NCBI RefSeq assembly: GCF_003260975.1
Contig: NZ_CP030041.1
Coordinates: forward strand, 3,643,001-3,707,000
Length of the DNA: 64,000 nt
From: Echinicola strongylocentroti
GTDB lineage: Bacteria > Bacteroidota > Bacteroidia > Cytophagales > Cyclobacteriaceae
Reading direction: 5' to 3'
The position numbers and the translations under genes were made by a program. The notes beneath the pieces were generated by a model. It was given only the letters and a program-made list of their open reading frames with translations, had not been told where the DNA came from and ran no database searches. Every line of letters begins with the position of its first letter. Position 1 is the stretch's first letter. This document shows, piece by piece, positions 46,070 through 55,471 of the stretch.

Positions 46070-49000
46070 ATGAACCCAAAATTACTCATGATGCTTGCAG
46101 GTACCTGGCTAGGGACGCAAGCAATTGCTACAGGTGCTGTAGCAGACACCGGACCGATCTCTCCTTCTTCATTGGTACTTCCCGTGGAAAAAACCATCCG
46201 AGGTGTCGTGAGAGATACAGAAGATGGGCAAACCATCCCCGGTGTAAATGTGATGCAAAAAGGTACCCAAAACGGTACCGTCACCGATATGGATGGAGCC
46301 TTTCAGCTGACGATCCCTGATGATGCCAGCACGCTGGTGGTATCGTTTGTGGGGTATTTGTCCAAAGAAGTTTCCATAGGCAATCAAAGTAACTTCGAAA
46401 TCTCACTGGAACAGGATGTCCAAAACTTGGATGAAGTCGTCGTCGTGGGCTATGGTACGGCCAGAAAACGTGACCTTACCGGTGCTGTTAGCCGTGTGGG
46501 GGAAGAGGGCTTTAACAAAGGGGTAAACGTATCCCCAGACCAGCTGATCCAAGGAAAAGTGGCTGGGGTGGACATCATCAATAATAGTGGTGCTCCTGGA
46601 GGTCAGGTGACTTTTAGGATCCGGGGTACCTCCTCCGTACGTTCGGGCAATCAGCCGCTTTTTGTGGTGGATGGTGTGCCCTTGGACGGTCGAAATACCA
46701 AACCCGGTGCGACGGCAGGAGAGCTGGGAAGCACGGAAGGTTCCAATCCGCTCAATTTTATCAACCCCAATGACATCGAATCAATCGATGTCCTGAAAGA
46801 TGCGTCGGCTACGGCGATTTATGGTTCTAGGGGTGCCAATGGTGTGGTGATCATCACCACCAAAAAAGGAAAATCCGGAGCTCCCAAGGTGACGGTGGAT
46901 ATGAGCACTGCGGTGAGCACCATGGTGCGGCGGCCGGATATAATGGATGGCGATACGTATCGTCAGGCATTGCAGCATAGGGGGATAGAAGGGAATAACG
47001 GTGGTGATGCCGTGGATGCCTTTGATGAGATTACCCAGACTGCCCTGACCAATAGACTTAACCTCAGCGTGAGTGGTGGTGGAGAAAAAAACAATTACCG
47101 CCTTTCGCTGGGCTATCACGATCAAGAAGGTGTCGTAAAGGAATCAGGATTGACCAAATATACAGCCAGCTATACGACCAGTTACCGCTTCTTGCCAGAA
47201 GACAGGGTGACGCTGGACGTCAGCTTGATCGCGTCCAACACCGTGGAGCAGGGTGCTCCTATTGCTGAAAATTCGAATGTCAATGGCAGTTTGATCGGTA
47301 ATGCGATCGAATGGAATCCCACGGTACCTTTTCGGTACGCAGACGGGGCATTTGTCCAGCGGATGTACGATCAGGAAGGGAATGAAGTTGCTGGATTGTC
47401 CACCAACCCAGCAGCTCTTTTGGCTTATTATAATGACAAAAGCAATGTGACCAATATATTGGGTAATGTGGCCCTTACGGTCAATATCATTGATGGCCTG
47501 GATTACCGGTTTAGTCTCGGTGTCAATCATGCCAAGGGCAACCGCACCGTGGACACTTCCGGTGAATTGTTTTTGAGCACCATTACGGATTTGGGCTTGG
47601 CGATATCCAATACCTCTACCTTGACCAGCCAGACGCTAAACCATACCCTTAACTATAAAAAGGAGCTGGGAAATGTACGTTTGAATGCGCTGCTGGGGTA
47701 CGAATTTCAGGATTATAAAAGTTATGTCAACAATATCTCGGCACGTGGCTTTACATCATTTGATGTTTTAGGAACGGATATTCTACAAAATCCTTCCAGG
47801 GACAATGTAGGTGTAAGTTCCTTTAGAGACCCTACCAACCAGCTCCAATCGTTTTTTGGCCGGATCAACCTGAATTTCTCTGATCGCTTTTTATTGACGG
47901 GAACCATGCGGGCAGATGGCTCTACGAAGTTTGGTGAAAACAATAAGTACGGATATTTCCCTTCGTTTGCAGGTGCTTGGGTGCTGAGTGAAGAGGGCTT
48001 CTTGAAGTCCAGTAACTTCGTGGATAACCTGAAATTCAGAGTAGGATGGGGCATCACGGGTAATCAGGAATTTCCAGCAGGAGCTTCCCAAGAGCGGTAT
48101 GCTTTCGGGAATCAGCAAATTTCCCTGATCAATGTGGCCAACCCAGACTTGAAATGGGAAACGACCGAAACGGTAAATATTGGCCTTGATTTCTCCCTCT
48201 TCCGATCCAAGTTGATGGGGTCTTTGGAGTATTTTGACAAGGCGACCACTGACCTGCTGTTTCAGTTGCCGACGATTCAGCCGGCTCCTGCTGCCCAGTT
48301 CTGGACCAATGTGCCTGCTACGGTGAGCAACAGAGGCGTGGAGTTGATGCTGAGCACTGTTGTTGCGGATTCGGAAAAACTGCTATGGGAGGTGGGAATG
48401 AATGCCACCTACCTCTCCAATGAGCTGACCGATTATGACGGAGCACCTGTATGGACTGGCCAAATCAATGGTAACGGGCTCGGAGGGGGATCTAATTCCC
48501 AACAGCTTGTCAATGACCATCCACTGAATGTGTTTAAGATGCTCATGTTTGAAGGCTTTGATGAAGATGGTGCGGCCCTTTATTCCGACCAGGAAGAATT
48601 TGTAGGTGATCCCAATCCCAACTTCCTGTTGGGCGTAAACACACGGCTGGACTATGGGAAGTTTGGCTTTAACATGAGCTTAAACGGTGCATTTGGCCAC
48701 CAGATTTATAACAACACTGCCAATGCATACTTGACGGCAGCTAATTTTGGCTTGGGAAGAAATTCATCTCCAGAAATTGGCTTGGGCAATGAAAGCCTTG
48801 CCAATGCCAATGTGGTTTCTACCCGCTTCCTGGAAGAGGGAAATTTCCTCAGGTTACAAAATGCTTCTGTCAGCTATAACTTAGGTGCAATAGGTAATGT
48901 CATAAGTAATCTCCGCTTCTCCCTTACGGGTCAAAACCTGTTTTTGATCACGAACTACAGTGGTTTTGATCCAGAGGTCAATACCAACCGGGCGGTGGAC

Positions 49001-49081
49001 GGTGTTCCTTCATACGGGATCGAATATGCTCCCTACCCGAGAGCAAGAACGTTCCTGCTGGGAGTGAGTGCTTCCTTTTAA
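46070..49081 (+). CDS. SusC-family TonB-dependent receptor (pair 4)
   Basis: 1003 residues from ATG 46070. A longer frame from 46040 exists, but the 46070 start aligns with the homologous start of SusC pair 3 (MNPKLL versus MNPTLL, both after a similar ACCCAAAAT-containing leader). A carboxypeptidase-regulatory-like domain (about 42-125, IRGVVRDTEDGQTIPGVNV) and the canonical DEVVVVGYGTARKRDLTG segment lead to the plug (FRIRGTSSVRSGNQPLFVVDG, VLKDASATAIYGSRGANG). The barrel ends LLGVSASF. It is a standard importer. Its SusD starts 70 nt downstream. It is probably regulated together with pair 3 through the shared motif. Confidence 0.95.
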   Translation: MNPKLLMMLAGTWLGTQAIATGAVADTGPISPSSLVLPVEKTIRGVVRDTEDGQTIPGVNVMQKGTQNGTVTDMDGAFQLTIPDDASTLVVSFVGYLSKEVSIGNQSNFEISLEQDVQNLDEVVVVGYGTARKRDLTGAVSRVGEEGFNKGVNVSPDQLIQGKVAGVDIINNSGAPGGQVTFRIRGTSSVRSGNQPLFVVDGVPLDGRNTKPGATAGELGSTEGSNPLNFINPNDIESIDVLKDASATAIYGSRGANGVVIITTKKGKSGAPKVTVDMSTAVSTMVRRPDIMDGDTYRQALQHRGIEGNNGGDAVDAFDEITQTALTNRLNLSVSGGGEKNNYRLSLGYHDQEGVVKESGLTKYTASYTTSYRFLPEDRVTLDVSLIASNTVEQGAPIAENSNVNGSLIGNAIEWNPTVPFRYADGAFVQRMYDQEGNEVAGLSTNPAALLAYYNDKSNVTNILGNVALTVNIIDGLDYRFSLGVNHAKGNRTVDTSGELFLSTITDLGLAISNTSTLTSQTLNHTLNYKKELGNVRLNALLGYEFQDYKSYVNNISARGFTSFDVLGTDILQNPSRDNVGVSSFRDPTNQLQSFFGRINLNFSDRFLLTGTMRADGSTKFGENNKYGYFPSFAGAWVLSEEGFLKSSNFVDNLKFRVGWGITGNQEFPAGASQERYAFGNQQISLINVANPDLKWETTETVNIGLDFSLFRSKLMGSLEYFDKATTDLLFQLPTIQPAPAAQFWTNVPATVSNRGVELMLSTVVADSEKLLWEVGMNATYLSNELTDYDGAPVWTGQINGNGLGGGSNSQQLVNDHPLNVFKMLMFEGFDEDGAALYSDQEEFVGDPNPNFLLGVNTRLDYGKFGFNMSLNGAFGHQIYNNTANAYLTAANFGLGRNSSPEIGLGNESLANANVVSTRFLEEGNFLRLQNASVSYNLGAIGNVISNLRFSLTGQNLFLITNYSGFDPEVNTNRAVDGVPSYGIEYAPYPRARTFLLGVSASF

Positions 49082-49151
49082 GCCATGAGGTATCCCTGAC
49101 CGTCCACGGTTCACAGTGGCTCCAAAACCAATAATTAGTAACCCAATAACC

Positions 49152-50648
49152 ATGAAAAAACAATCCATAATATATGCGCTGGCGTTGACCGCCTTGTTTT
49201 CCTGTACAGACCTCGATGAGGAATTGCGTTCGGAATTACCAAAAGAAAAGGCAGAGGCCTTTCTAAAAGAAAATGTAGACTTTAGCTCCCTGATGGAAAC
49301 GGTTTATCGGGACTTTGATAGCCGGTATATCCAGCATGCTGGATGTGTGTGGCTGTTTCAGGAAATCAGTGCCGATGCAGCCGTGGTACCATCCCGCCCC
49401 TCAGGCTGGGACAATGGCGGCGTGTACCGGCAATTGCACACCCACACTTGGGTATCGACCAATCCCTATATCCAGTCGCTATGGCGGGGACTGAACAAGG
49501 GGATTTTTGATGCGACCAATGTACTGTCCTTTGATCCATCTGCGGAACTGGCAGCGGAGGCGAGGTTCCTCCGGGCGTTTTTTATGTACTCGGTGTTGGA
49601 CTTGTTTGATCAGGTGCCTTTCCGGGATCCTGGTGACAATTTGTTGGATCCTTCTACTGTCCTTAGGGGCAAGGAGGCTGCAGATTTTATCATTAGTGAA
49701 GTAGAAGAGGTACTTGCTGACCTCCCCGCTGATGGCCCGGCCTACAGGGCGTCGCAGAATGCAGCCCACGGGCTGTTGGCAAAGCTATACCTGAACAGAG
49801 GCGTTTATGAAAACCGCGAAGCACCGCAGTTTGCCACTTCGGATATGGATAAGGTGATCATGCATGTCGATGCCATTCAAGGCAAAAGCCTAGGGTTTTA
49901 CTGGGACAGTTTTGTGCCGGAAAATAACAGTGCTTCATCAGAATTGGTCTTTACGATCGAGGGCTTGGGAGGCGTTAGGTCGCATTCGCTTTGGGTATGG
50001 TGGCACGCCATTTTTCCTACCGAAATGACCCTTCCCAATGGTGGCGGCTGGAATGGCTTCTGCTCCACACCAGAAGTCTATGAGCTATTTGAAGAAAATG
50101 ATGTCAGGAGATATTACGAGCATCCGTTGACAGAAGCCCACGGCTATAATGCAGGCTTCCTTACCGGGCAGCAGACCGATGCGGAAGGAAATCCCCTGAC
50201 CGATGTGGTATTTACCAAGGAGGTGCCCAAGATAGTGGGCGCGACACTCTGGAATGGTTACCGGCCTGTAAAGTATATCCCTGATTATCAATATCCCGGA
50301 GCAGCAAACAATGATGTCGTCTTGCTTCGCTATGCAGACCTTTTGCTGATGAAAGCCGAAGCCTTATGGCGCAATGGAGATAATACCACTGCACTGGGAA
50401 TCATTAATCAAGTCCGGGAGAGGAATAATATTGGTCCACTGGAAGAAGTGAATGCCCAAGTGCTGCTGGATGAGAGGGGAAGGGAGCTGTTTTGGGAAGG
50501 TCATCGTAGGCAGGATATGGTTCGTTTTGGGACATTCTTGGGAGAATGGACACTCAAGGAGGCCTCTGACCCGAAATACCTGATTTTCCCTATTCCACCC
50601 GCAGATGTACTGTCCAATCCGAATTTGGAGCAGAACCCTGGGTTTTAG
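49152..50648 (+). CDS. SusD-family glycan-binding lipoprotein (pair 4)
   Basis: 498 residues from ATG 49152, which gives a compact lipoprotein signal (ALTALFSCTDLDEEL); an upstream ATG at 49116 adds 12 polar residues. SusD/RagB features include SLMETVYRDFDSRYIQHAG, AEARFLRAFFMYSVLDLFDQV and the terminal ERGRELFWEGHRRQDMVRFG, ending in LEQNPGF. It pairs with the preceding SusC. A 10-bp inverted repeat just after the stop (50650-50734) may end the transcript. The surface-exposed ligand site probably differs from pair 3, since the proteins share only family-level features. Confidence 0.95.
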   Translation: MKKQSIIYALALTALFSCTDLDEELRSELPKEKAEAFLKENVDFSSLMETVYRDFDSRYIQHAGCVWLFQEISADAAVVPSRPSGWDNGGVYRQLHTHTWVSTNPYIQSLWRGLNKGIFDATNVLSFDPSAELAAEARFLRAFFMYSVLDLFDQVPFRDPGDNLLDPSTVLRGKEAADFIISEVEEVLADLPADGPAYRASQNAAHGLLAKLYLNRGVYENREAPQFATSDMDKVIMHVDAIQGKSLGFYWDSFVPENNSASSELVFTIEGLGGVRSHSLWVWWHAIFPTEMTLPNGGGWNGFCSTPEVYELFEENDVRRYYEHPLTEAHGYNAGFLTGQQTDAEGNPLTDVVFTKEVPKIVGATLWNGYRPVKYIPDYQYPGAANNDVVLLRYADLLLMKAEALWRNGDNTTALGIINQVRERNNIGPLEEVNAQVLLDERGRELFWEGHRRQDMVRFGTFLGEWTLKEASDPKYLIFPIPPADVLSNPNLEQNPGF

Positions 50649-50649
50649 T

Positions 50650-50734
50650 GCAGACTACCATGCTGGGTGAGGGGATTTGCTACCATAGCGCTAGCTCATC
50701 CCGAAAGTGCAGGATAGTGTTCAGGGTAGTCTGC
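50650..50734 (+). terminator. Long-loop inverted repeat after SusCD pair 4
   Basis: GCAGACTACC (50650-50659) and GGTAGTCTGC (50725-50734) are exact reverse complements 65 nt apart, starting directly after the SusD stop. The loop is long and there is no T-run, so this may be an mRNA-end structure rather than a classical terminator. Confidence 0.45.
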
Positions 50735-50881
50735 TGTAATATTAGACCAAGGTACAGTGGAGGAATTCCGAAAAAATCGAAGTTGGAAAGATGAAAGTAG
50801 GTAAAGGACTTCGCTGCCTGTTCGGAGAAATCTACCAATAGTCCAGTTTTGCAATATTTCAATCAGTTATATCAAAATAGA

Positions 50882-52762
50882 ATGCATAAACCGAAATTAA
50901 CCTTATTGTTCCTGTTTGCCTTTTTGACAGGCTTGATGACAGATGTGATGGCCTTGGATATATGGGTGGCCAAGAATGGTGATGATGCCCACGAGGGTAC
51001 TAAGGAGCGTCCTTTGGCGACTGTGCACATGGCGCTTCGCAAAGCAAGAGAGCTTCGCCGTTTACATGACCCGGCCATTGAAGAGGGAATTCATATCCTG
51101 GTGGGCGATGGTGTTTACCGATTTGAGGAGCCACTATTGATCCGTCCGGAGGATGCCGGGACAGCAGCTAGTCCCACCATCATCAAAGCCGCATCAGGAG
51201 CTCAGCCTGTTTTCTCAGGAGGGACAAAGGTGCTTGACTGGAACAAAGCCGCAGCCCTACCAGATGGACTTCCGGCAGCTGCAAGAGGGCAACTTTGGGT
51301 GGCGGATGTCCCCACTGTGGGCGGTCAGGAGCTGGAGTTTCGCCAGCTTTGGATCAATGGACAAAAAGCCAAGCGGGCAACCAACCTGTATGAAGGGGAA
51401 CTGGACAGGATTCTATCCGTGGACAGTGCACGGCAGGAAATGTGGATTCCCACACCGAAATGGGATTTTGAGAACCTCGATCAATTGGAATTTGTCATTC
51501 ACCAGTGGTGGGCCATTGCCAATCTGCGGGTGAAGTCAGTGGACGTGCAGGGCGAGAAAACCAAGCTGACCTTTCACCAACCTGAGAGCCGGGTCGAATT
51601 TCAACATCCTTGGCCTGCGCCATTTATCGATGCCAAGAAAGAATACAATGGTAATTCGGCTTTTTATTGGCAGGGAGCAGCAGAATTGCTGAGCCAGCCG
51701 GGAGAATGGTATCACGACAAGAAAGCAGGAAAGGTCTATTATTGGCCAAAAATGGGAGAAGATATGGAGGAGGTAGCCGCCATTGTGCCTTTTCTGGAAA
51801 CGATCGTCCAGCTGGATGGTACAGCAGATCATCCCGTCAAGCATGTTGCATTTGAAGGTATTGGCTTTGAGCATGCGACTTGGCTGAGACCATCGCACCG
51901 TGGGCATGTGCCCTTGCAGGCTGGTTGGTACATTTTGGAAGCCTATAAGCTGAAGAAGCCCGGGACTCCCGATAAGGCCAGCCTTGAAAACCAAGCTTGG
52001 ACAGGTCGACAGCCAGCAGGAGTAGCGGTAAATTATGCCCATAACATCCGCTTTGAGCGGTGCCGATTCGAACACATGGCCGCCACGGGACTGGACATGG
52101 TAGAAGGAGTCAGTGACAGTGAGGTTATTGGGAATGTGTTTAGGGACATTGGCGGCACAGGTATCCAGGCAGGGTACTTTGGCGGCCCAGACTTCGAGTC
52201 CCATTTGCCTTACAATCCCACGGATCGAAGGGAACTGGTCCATCACCTTACCATCGCCAATAATTATATCACTAACGTGACCAATGAAGATTGGGGATGT
52301 GTCGGCATCAGTATCGGATCCGCCCATGATGTCAATATTGAACACAACGAGGTAAGTGATGTCAACTACTCGGGTATTTGTGTGGGCTGGTTTTGGACCA
52401 AGACCATTACGGCAGCTAAAAATAACCGCGTCCATGCCAACCGGATTCACAACTTTGCGAAGCAGATGTATGACGTGGGAGGGGTGTACACCCTTTCTGC
52501 TCAGCCGAATACCGAAATCAGTGAAAATGCCATCTATGATCTACAGGAGGCACCGTATGCCCACATGCCGCACCATCACCAGTACATTTATTTTGATGAA
52601 GGCTCGTCCTATATCCGTGCCATTGACAACTGGACAGAACGGGACAAGTTTTTTTCCAACAGCCCAGGACCTGGCAATAAATGGGAAAACAACGGCCCTG
52701 ATGTGGATATGGCCATAAAAGAAAAGGCGGGACTGGAAGAAGCTTATAGGAATATCAAGTAG
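50882..52762 (+). CDS. Exported parallel beta-helix glycoside hydrolase, GH141-like
   Basis: 626 residues from ATG 50882 (the frame runs back to 50849 but the signal begins here). A Sec signal precedes LDIWVAKNGDDAHEGTKERP, the typical start of right-handed beta-helix hydrolases, then the capping region QPVFSGGTKVLDW. Helix rungs carry repeating Asn/His-rich turns: HNIRFERCRFEHMAATGLDM, NNYITNVTNEDWGCVGISIG and NRVHANRIHNFAKQMYDVGG. The overall pattern and length fit GH141 enzymes, which include alpha-L-fucosidases and xylanases acting on complex plant glycans. GH120 is another possibility. The catalytic pair cannot be named safely from sequence alone. It follows SusCD pair 4 and precedes a GH31 gene. 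Confidence 0.75.
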   Translation: MHKPKLTLLFLFAFLTGLMTDVMALDIWVAKNGDDAHEGTKERPLATVHMALRKARELRRLHDPAIEEGIHILVGDGVYRFEEPLLIRPEDAGTAASPTIIKAASGAQPVFSGGTKVLDWNKAAALPDGLPAAARGQLWVADVPTVGGQELEFRQLWINGQKAKRATNLYEGELDRILSVDSARQEMWIPTPKWDFENLDQLEFVIHQWWAIANLRVKSVDVQGEKTKLTFHQPESRVEFQHPWPAPFIDAKKEYNGNSAFYWQGAAELLSQPGEWYHDKKAGKVYYWPKMGEDMEEVAAIVPFLETIVQLDGTADHPVKHVAFEGIGFEHATWLRPSHRGHVPLQAGWYILEAYKLKKPGTPDKASLENQAWTGRQPAGVAVNYAHNIRFERCRFEHMAATGLDMVEGVSDSEVIGNVFRDIGGTGIQAGYFGGPDFESHLPYNPTDRRELVHHLTIANNYITNVTNEDWGCVGISIGSAHDVNIEHNEVSDVNYSGICVGWFWTKTITAAKNNRVHANRIHNFAKQMYDVGGVYTLSAQPNTEISENAIYDLQEAPYAHMPHHHQYIYFDEGSSYIRAIDNWTERDKFFSNSPGPGNKWENNGPDVDMAIKEKAGLEEAYRNIK

Positions 52763-52801
52763 CTAGTATTGAATATTGAGATGTGAGACTTGAGACAAAT
52801 T

Positions 52802-52944
52802 CCTCCCCGCCGCGGCGGGGAGGTTAGGTGGGGTTATTTTGGAGCAAAGAGAAACACAATAGGATTTTAGTAAATGACTAGCGATTACAATAATTGACAA
52901 TGAAATCTACTATTAATCCGGTCAACACTAATCAGGGACGTACA
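52802..52944. repeat. 143-bp dispersed direct repeat, copy 2
   Basis: Second copy of the 33515-33657 element, with the 22-bp palindrome at 52802-52823 and five mismatches over 143 bases. It ends one base before the GH31 start codon, so it forms the entire untranslated leader of that gene. Copy 1 sits 118 nt upstream of a GH2 gene. Confidence 0.85.
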
Positions 52945-52945
52945 A

Positions 52946-55195
52946 ATGAAACAAACAAACTACCAACTTTTTGATTTTTTGGATTTCGATCCTGAACGAC
53001 TGGGTGTCGCTACAGACCGGTTGTGGCGTGCTGGAAGGCCATTGGCGATCGAACAGTCCGGCAAAGGAATCATTGTGCATGTGCCTTTTCATTGCCAAAA
53101 ACCAACGGTGGATATGCAGCCTGATCCGGAGGTGGAGGCTCAGTCTTTTGAATTGCATATACGGGCCTATGGAGAGCGGATTTTGCGGGTGACAGCAGCG
53201 ATGGGACAAAAGATACATGAAGAATCTCCCATGTTGGAAATGGCCAGCGATGTAAAGGAGAGCCCCTTGTCTATAGAAAAAGCAGCAGAAGAATGGATCA
53301 TCAGGGACGATAGGCAAGTGGTACGGGCGATCATTGACCTGTCTGCACCGACGATCGACTGGTGGAGCGATCTACTGCCTGCTCCTGAGCCGACGTTTCA
53401 AGCTACCTTTTTCCCGGATGGCAAGAAAGCGGTAAACATCAGTAGCCAAGACCAGTTTTTCCCAGGAAGAGTAGATGCCATGGGACTGGCCATGATTTCC
53501 GTGGAAGGAAAGCCGGCGAAGGCCAGCCTTTCATTGGCAGCACAGCCAGGCGAAAAGTTTGTGGGTACTGGTGAGCGTTTTACCAAAATGGACCTGTCGG
53601 GCCGGACTTTTCAGCTGAAAAACCAAGACGGGCAAGGCGTCAATAACAGAAGAACGTATAAAAACATCCCTTTTTATCTATCTAGTGAAATGTACGGGAT
53701 GTTTCTCCATACTTCGGCCTATGGTAAGATTTCCTTGGCCGATCATAGCACCCGATCAGTACAGATGCTAGTGGAAGAACCACTGGCGGACGTGTTCTTG
53801 TTGGGAGGGGAAAACCCAAAAGAAATACTACACCATTACCGAAGGTTGACAGGTTTTCCTGCCATGCCACCATTGTGGAGTTTTGGGGTTTGGATGAGTC
53901 GTATGACTTATTTTTCTGCCAATGAGGTAGAAGAAATATGTGATCGCTTGCGGGTCGAAAAATTCCCTTGTGACGTGATCCATTTGGATACGGGCTGGTT
54001 TGAGACGGACTGGTTGTGCGAATGGAAATTCAATGCTGAGCGTTTTCCAGATCCAAAAGGATTTGTCCAAAAACTGAAGCAGCAGGGGTACAGGGTGAGC
54101 CTTTGGCAAATGCCGTATATCGCCGCCAATGCCATTCAGCACGATGAGGCAAAAGCCAATAAGTATATCGGCCCATTAAAAGAAAGCAAAGTGCAGGGCG
54201 GTTCCAATTTCAGTGCCTTGGACTATGCGGGGACGATAGATTTCACCTATCCACCAGCGGTAGATTGGTACAAGGGCCTATTGAGAGAATTGCTGGAGAT
54301 GGGTGTGACCTGTATCAAAACGGATTTCGGAGAAGAAATCCATTTGGATGCTACGTATCACAATATGCCAGCTGAGCTACTGAACAACCTATATGCTTTA
54401 CTGTATCAAAAGGCGGCCTTTGAAGTGACCGAAGAGGTGGCTGGTGACGGTGTAGTGTGGGCACGTGCCGGGTGGGCAGGATGTCAGCGGTATCCGATCC
54501 ACTGGGGAGGAGACGCCGCGGCCAGCTGGGACGGGATGGCCGGATCGCTAAAGGGCGGATTGCACCTTGGCTTATCGGGCTTTGGTTTCTGGAGCCACGA
54601 TGTACCGGGATTCCATGGGGTGCCCAATTTTATGAATTCAGTAATTCCCGATGACTTGTATGTGCGGTGGACACAGTTTGGTGTCTTTACTTCCCATATA
54701 CGGTACCACGGGACTTCCAAAAGAGAGCCCTATCATTATCCCGCTATTGCGGATACTGTCCGCAAATGGTGGAAGCTGAGATACCTGCTACTGCCCTATA
54801 TCCTAGAGCAAAGTCGCTTATCGATCCAATCAGGAATGCCTGTTTTGAGGGCTATGCTGCTTCATTTTCCGGAAGATCCCTTGTGTTGGCATTTGGATGA
54901 CCAGTATTTCTTTGGAGATGATTTCTTGGTGGCACCCGTGATGAACAGCGAAAATGCCCGAAGGGTCTATCTTCCAGAGGGGGATTGGGTGAATTTCTTT
55001 ACTGGAGTAAGCTCAGGAGGTTCCCAGTGGATAAATATGGAAAACATCCCGATGGAGGAAATGCCGGTATGGGTCAGAGCAGGTGCAGAGATACCAGTTT
55101 ACCCTGAAGAAATTGCCTGCACGGATGAAATGGATATGGACAAAGCAAAAACACTGGTGATCGATGGGGGATTTAAAGGAATTTGGAACGATTGA
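52946..55195 (+). CDS. GH31 alpha-glycosidase, alpha-xylosidase-like, cytoplasmic
   Basis: 749 residues with no signal peptide. The N-terminal beta-sandwich leads to the GH31 TIM barrel: PPLWSFGVWMSRMTYFSANE and CDVIHLDTGWFETDW. The nucleophile is Asp460 in CIKTDFGEEI, the same context as in Escherichia coli YicI alpha-xylosidase. The acid/base is Asp523 in WGGDAAASWDG. The GFWSHDVPGFHG stretch is also family-typical. Length is close to YicI (772). Because it is cytoplasmic, its substrate must be imported, and the SSS symporter three genes downstream is a natural partner. Substrate could be an alpha-xyloside or alpha-galactoside; sequence does not settle this. Confidence 0.9.
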   Translation: MKQTNYQLFDFLDFDPERLGVATDRLWRAGRPLAIEQSGKGIIVHVPFHCQKPTVDMQPDPEVEAQSFELHIRAYGERILRVTAAMGQKIHEESPMLEMASDVKESPLSIEKAAEEWIIRDDRQVVRAIIDLSAPTIDWWSDLLPAPEPTFQATFFPDGKKAVNISSQDQFFPGRVDAMGLAMISVEGKPAKASLSLAAQPGEKFVGTGERFTKMDLSGRTFQLKNQDGQGVNNRRTYKNIPFYLSSEMYGMFLHTSAYGKISLADHSTRSVQMLVEEPLADVFLLGGENPKEILHHYRRLTGFPAMPPLWSFGVWMSRMTYFSANEVEEICDRLRVEKFPCDVIHLDTGWFETDWLCEWKFNAERFPDPKGFVQKLKQQGYRVSLWQMPYIAANAIQHDEAKANKYIGPLKESKVQGGSNFSALDYAGTIDFTYPPAVDWYKGLLRELLEMGVTCIKTDFGEEIHLDATYHNMPAELLNNLYALLYQKAAFEVTEEVAGDGVVWARAGWAGCQRYPIHWGGDAAASWDGMAGSLKGGLHLGLSGFGFWSHDVPGFHGVPNFMNSVIPDDLYVRWTQFGVFTSHIRYHGTSKREPYHYPAIADTVRKWWKLRYLLLPYILEQSRLSIQSGMPVLRAMLLHFPEDPLCWHLDDQYFFGDDFLVAPVMNSENARRVYLPEGDWVNFFTGVSSGGSQWINMENIPMEEMPVWVRAGAEIPVYPEEIACTDEMDMDKAKTLVIDGGFKGIWND

Positions 55196-55471
55196 AGGAT
55201 GGGACACAGATGACGTGGACAAAGCGGATTTTCTCTGAGGACTTGGCTTTAATTGCGTGAAACTATGCCTTTACACGCTACAGCCGCAGAGACGGCACCA
55301 GTGTCATCTTCTTTTCGCTAATGCACAGGGTAAATAAATGAGAAATAATAAGTAAGAGAGCGTCGATGTTGGTCCTGTATTGTTGTCGGGATAAATCCAA
55401 GATGTAACATAACCATCTAATGTCTTGAGTCTTCCCTCTTAAAAACTAGTATCTAAACATCTTAAAAATAA

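Noticed and set aside
51536..52450. 304-codon minus-strand frame inside the beta-helix hydrolase gene
   Set aside because: The plus-strand gene has a signal peptide and clear rungs; the antisense frame has no domain.
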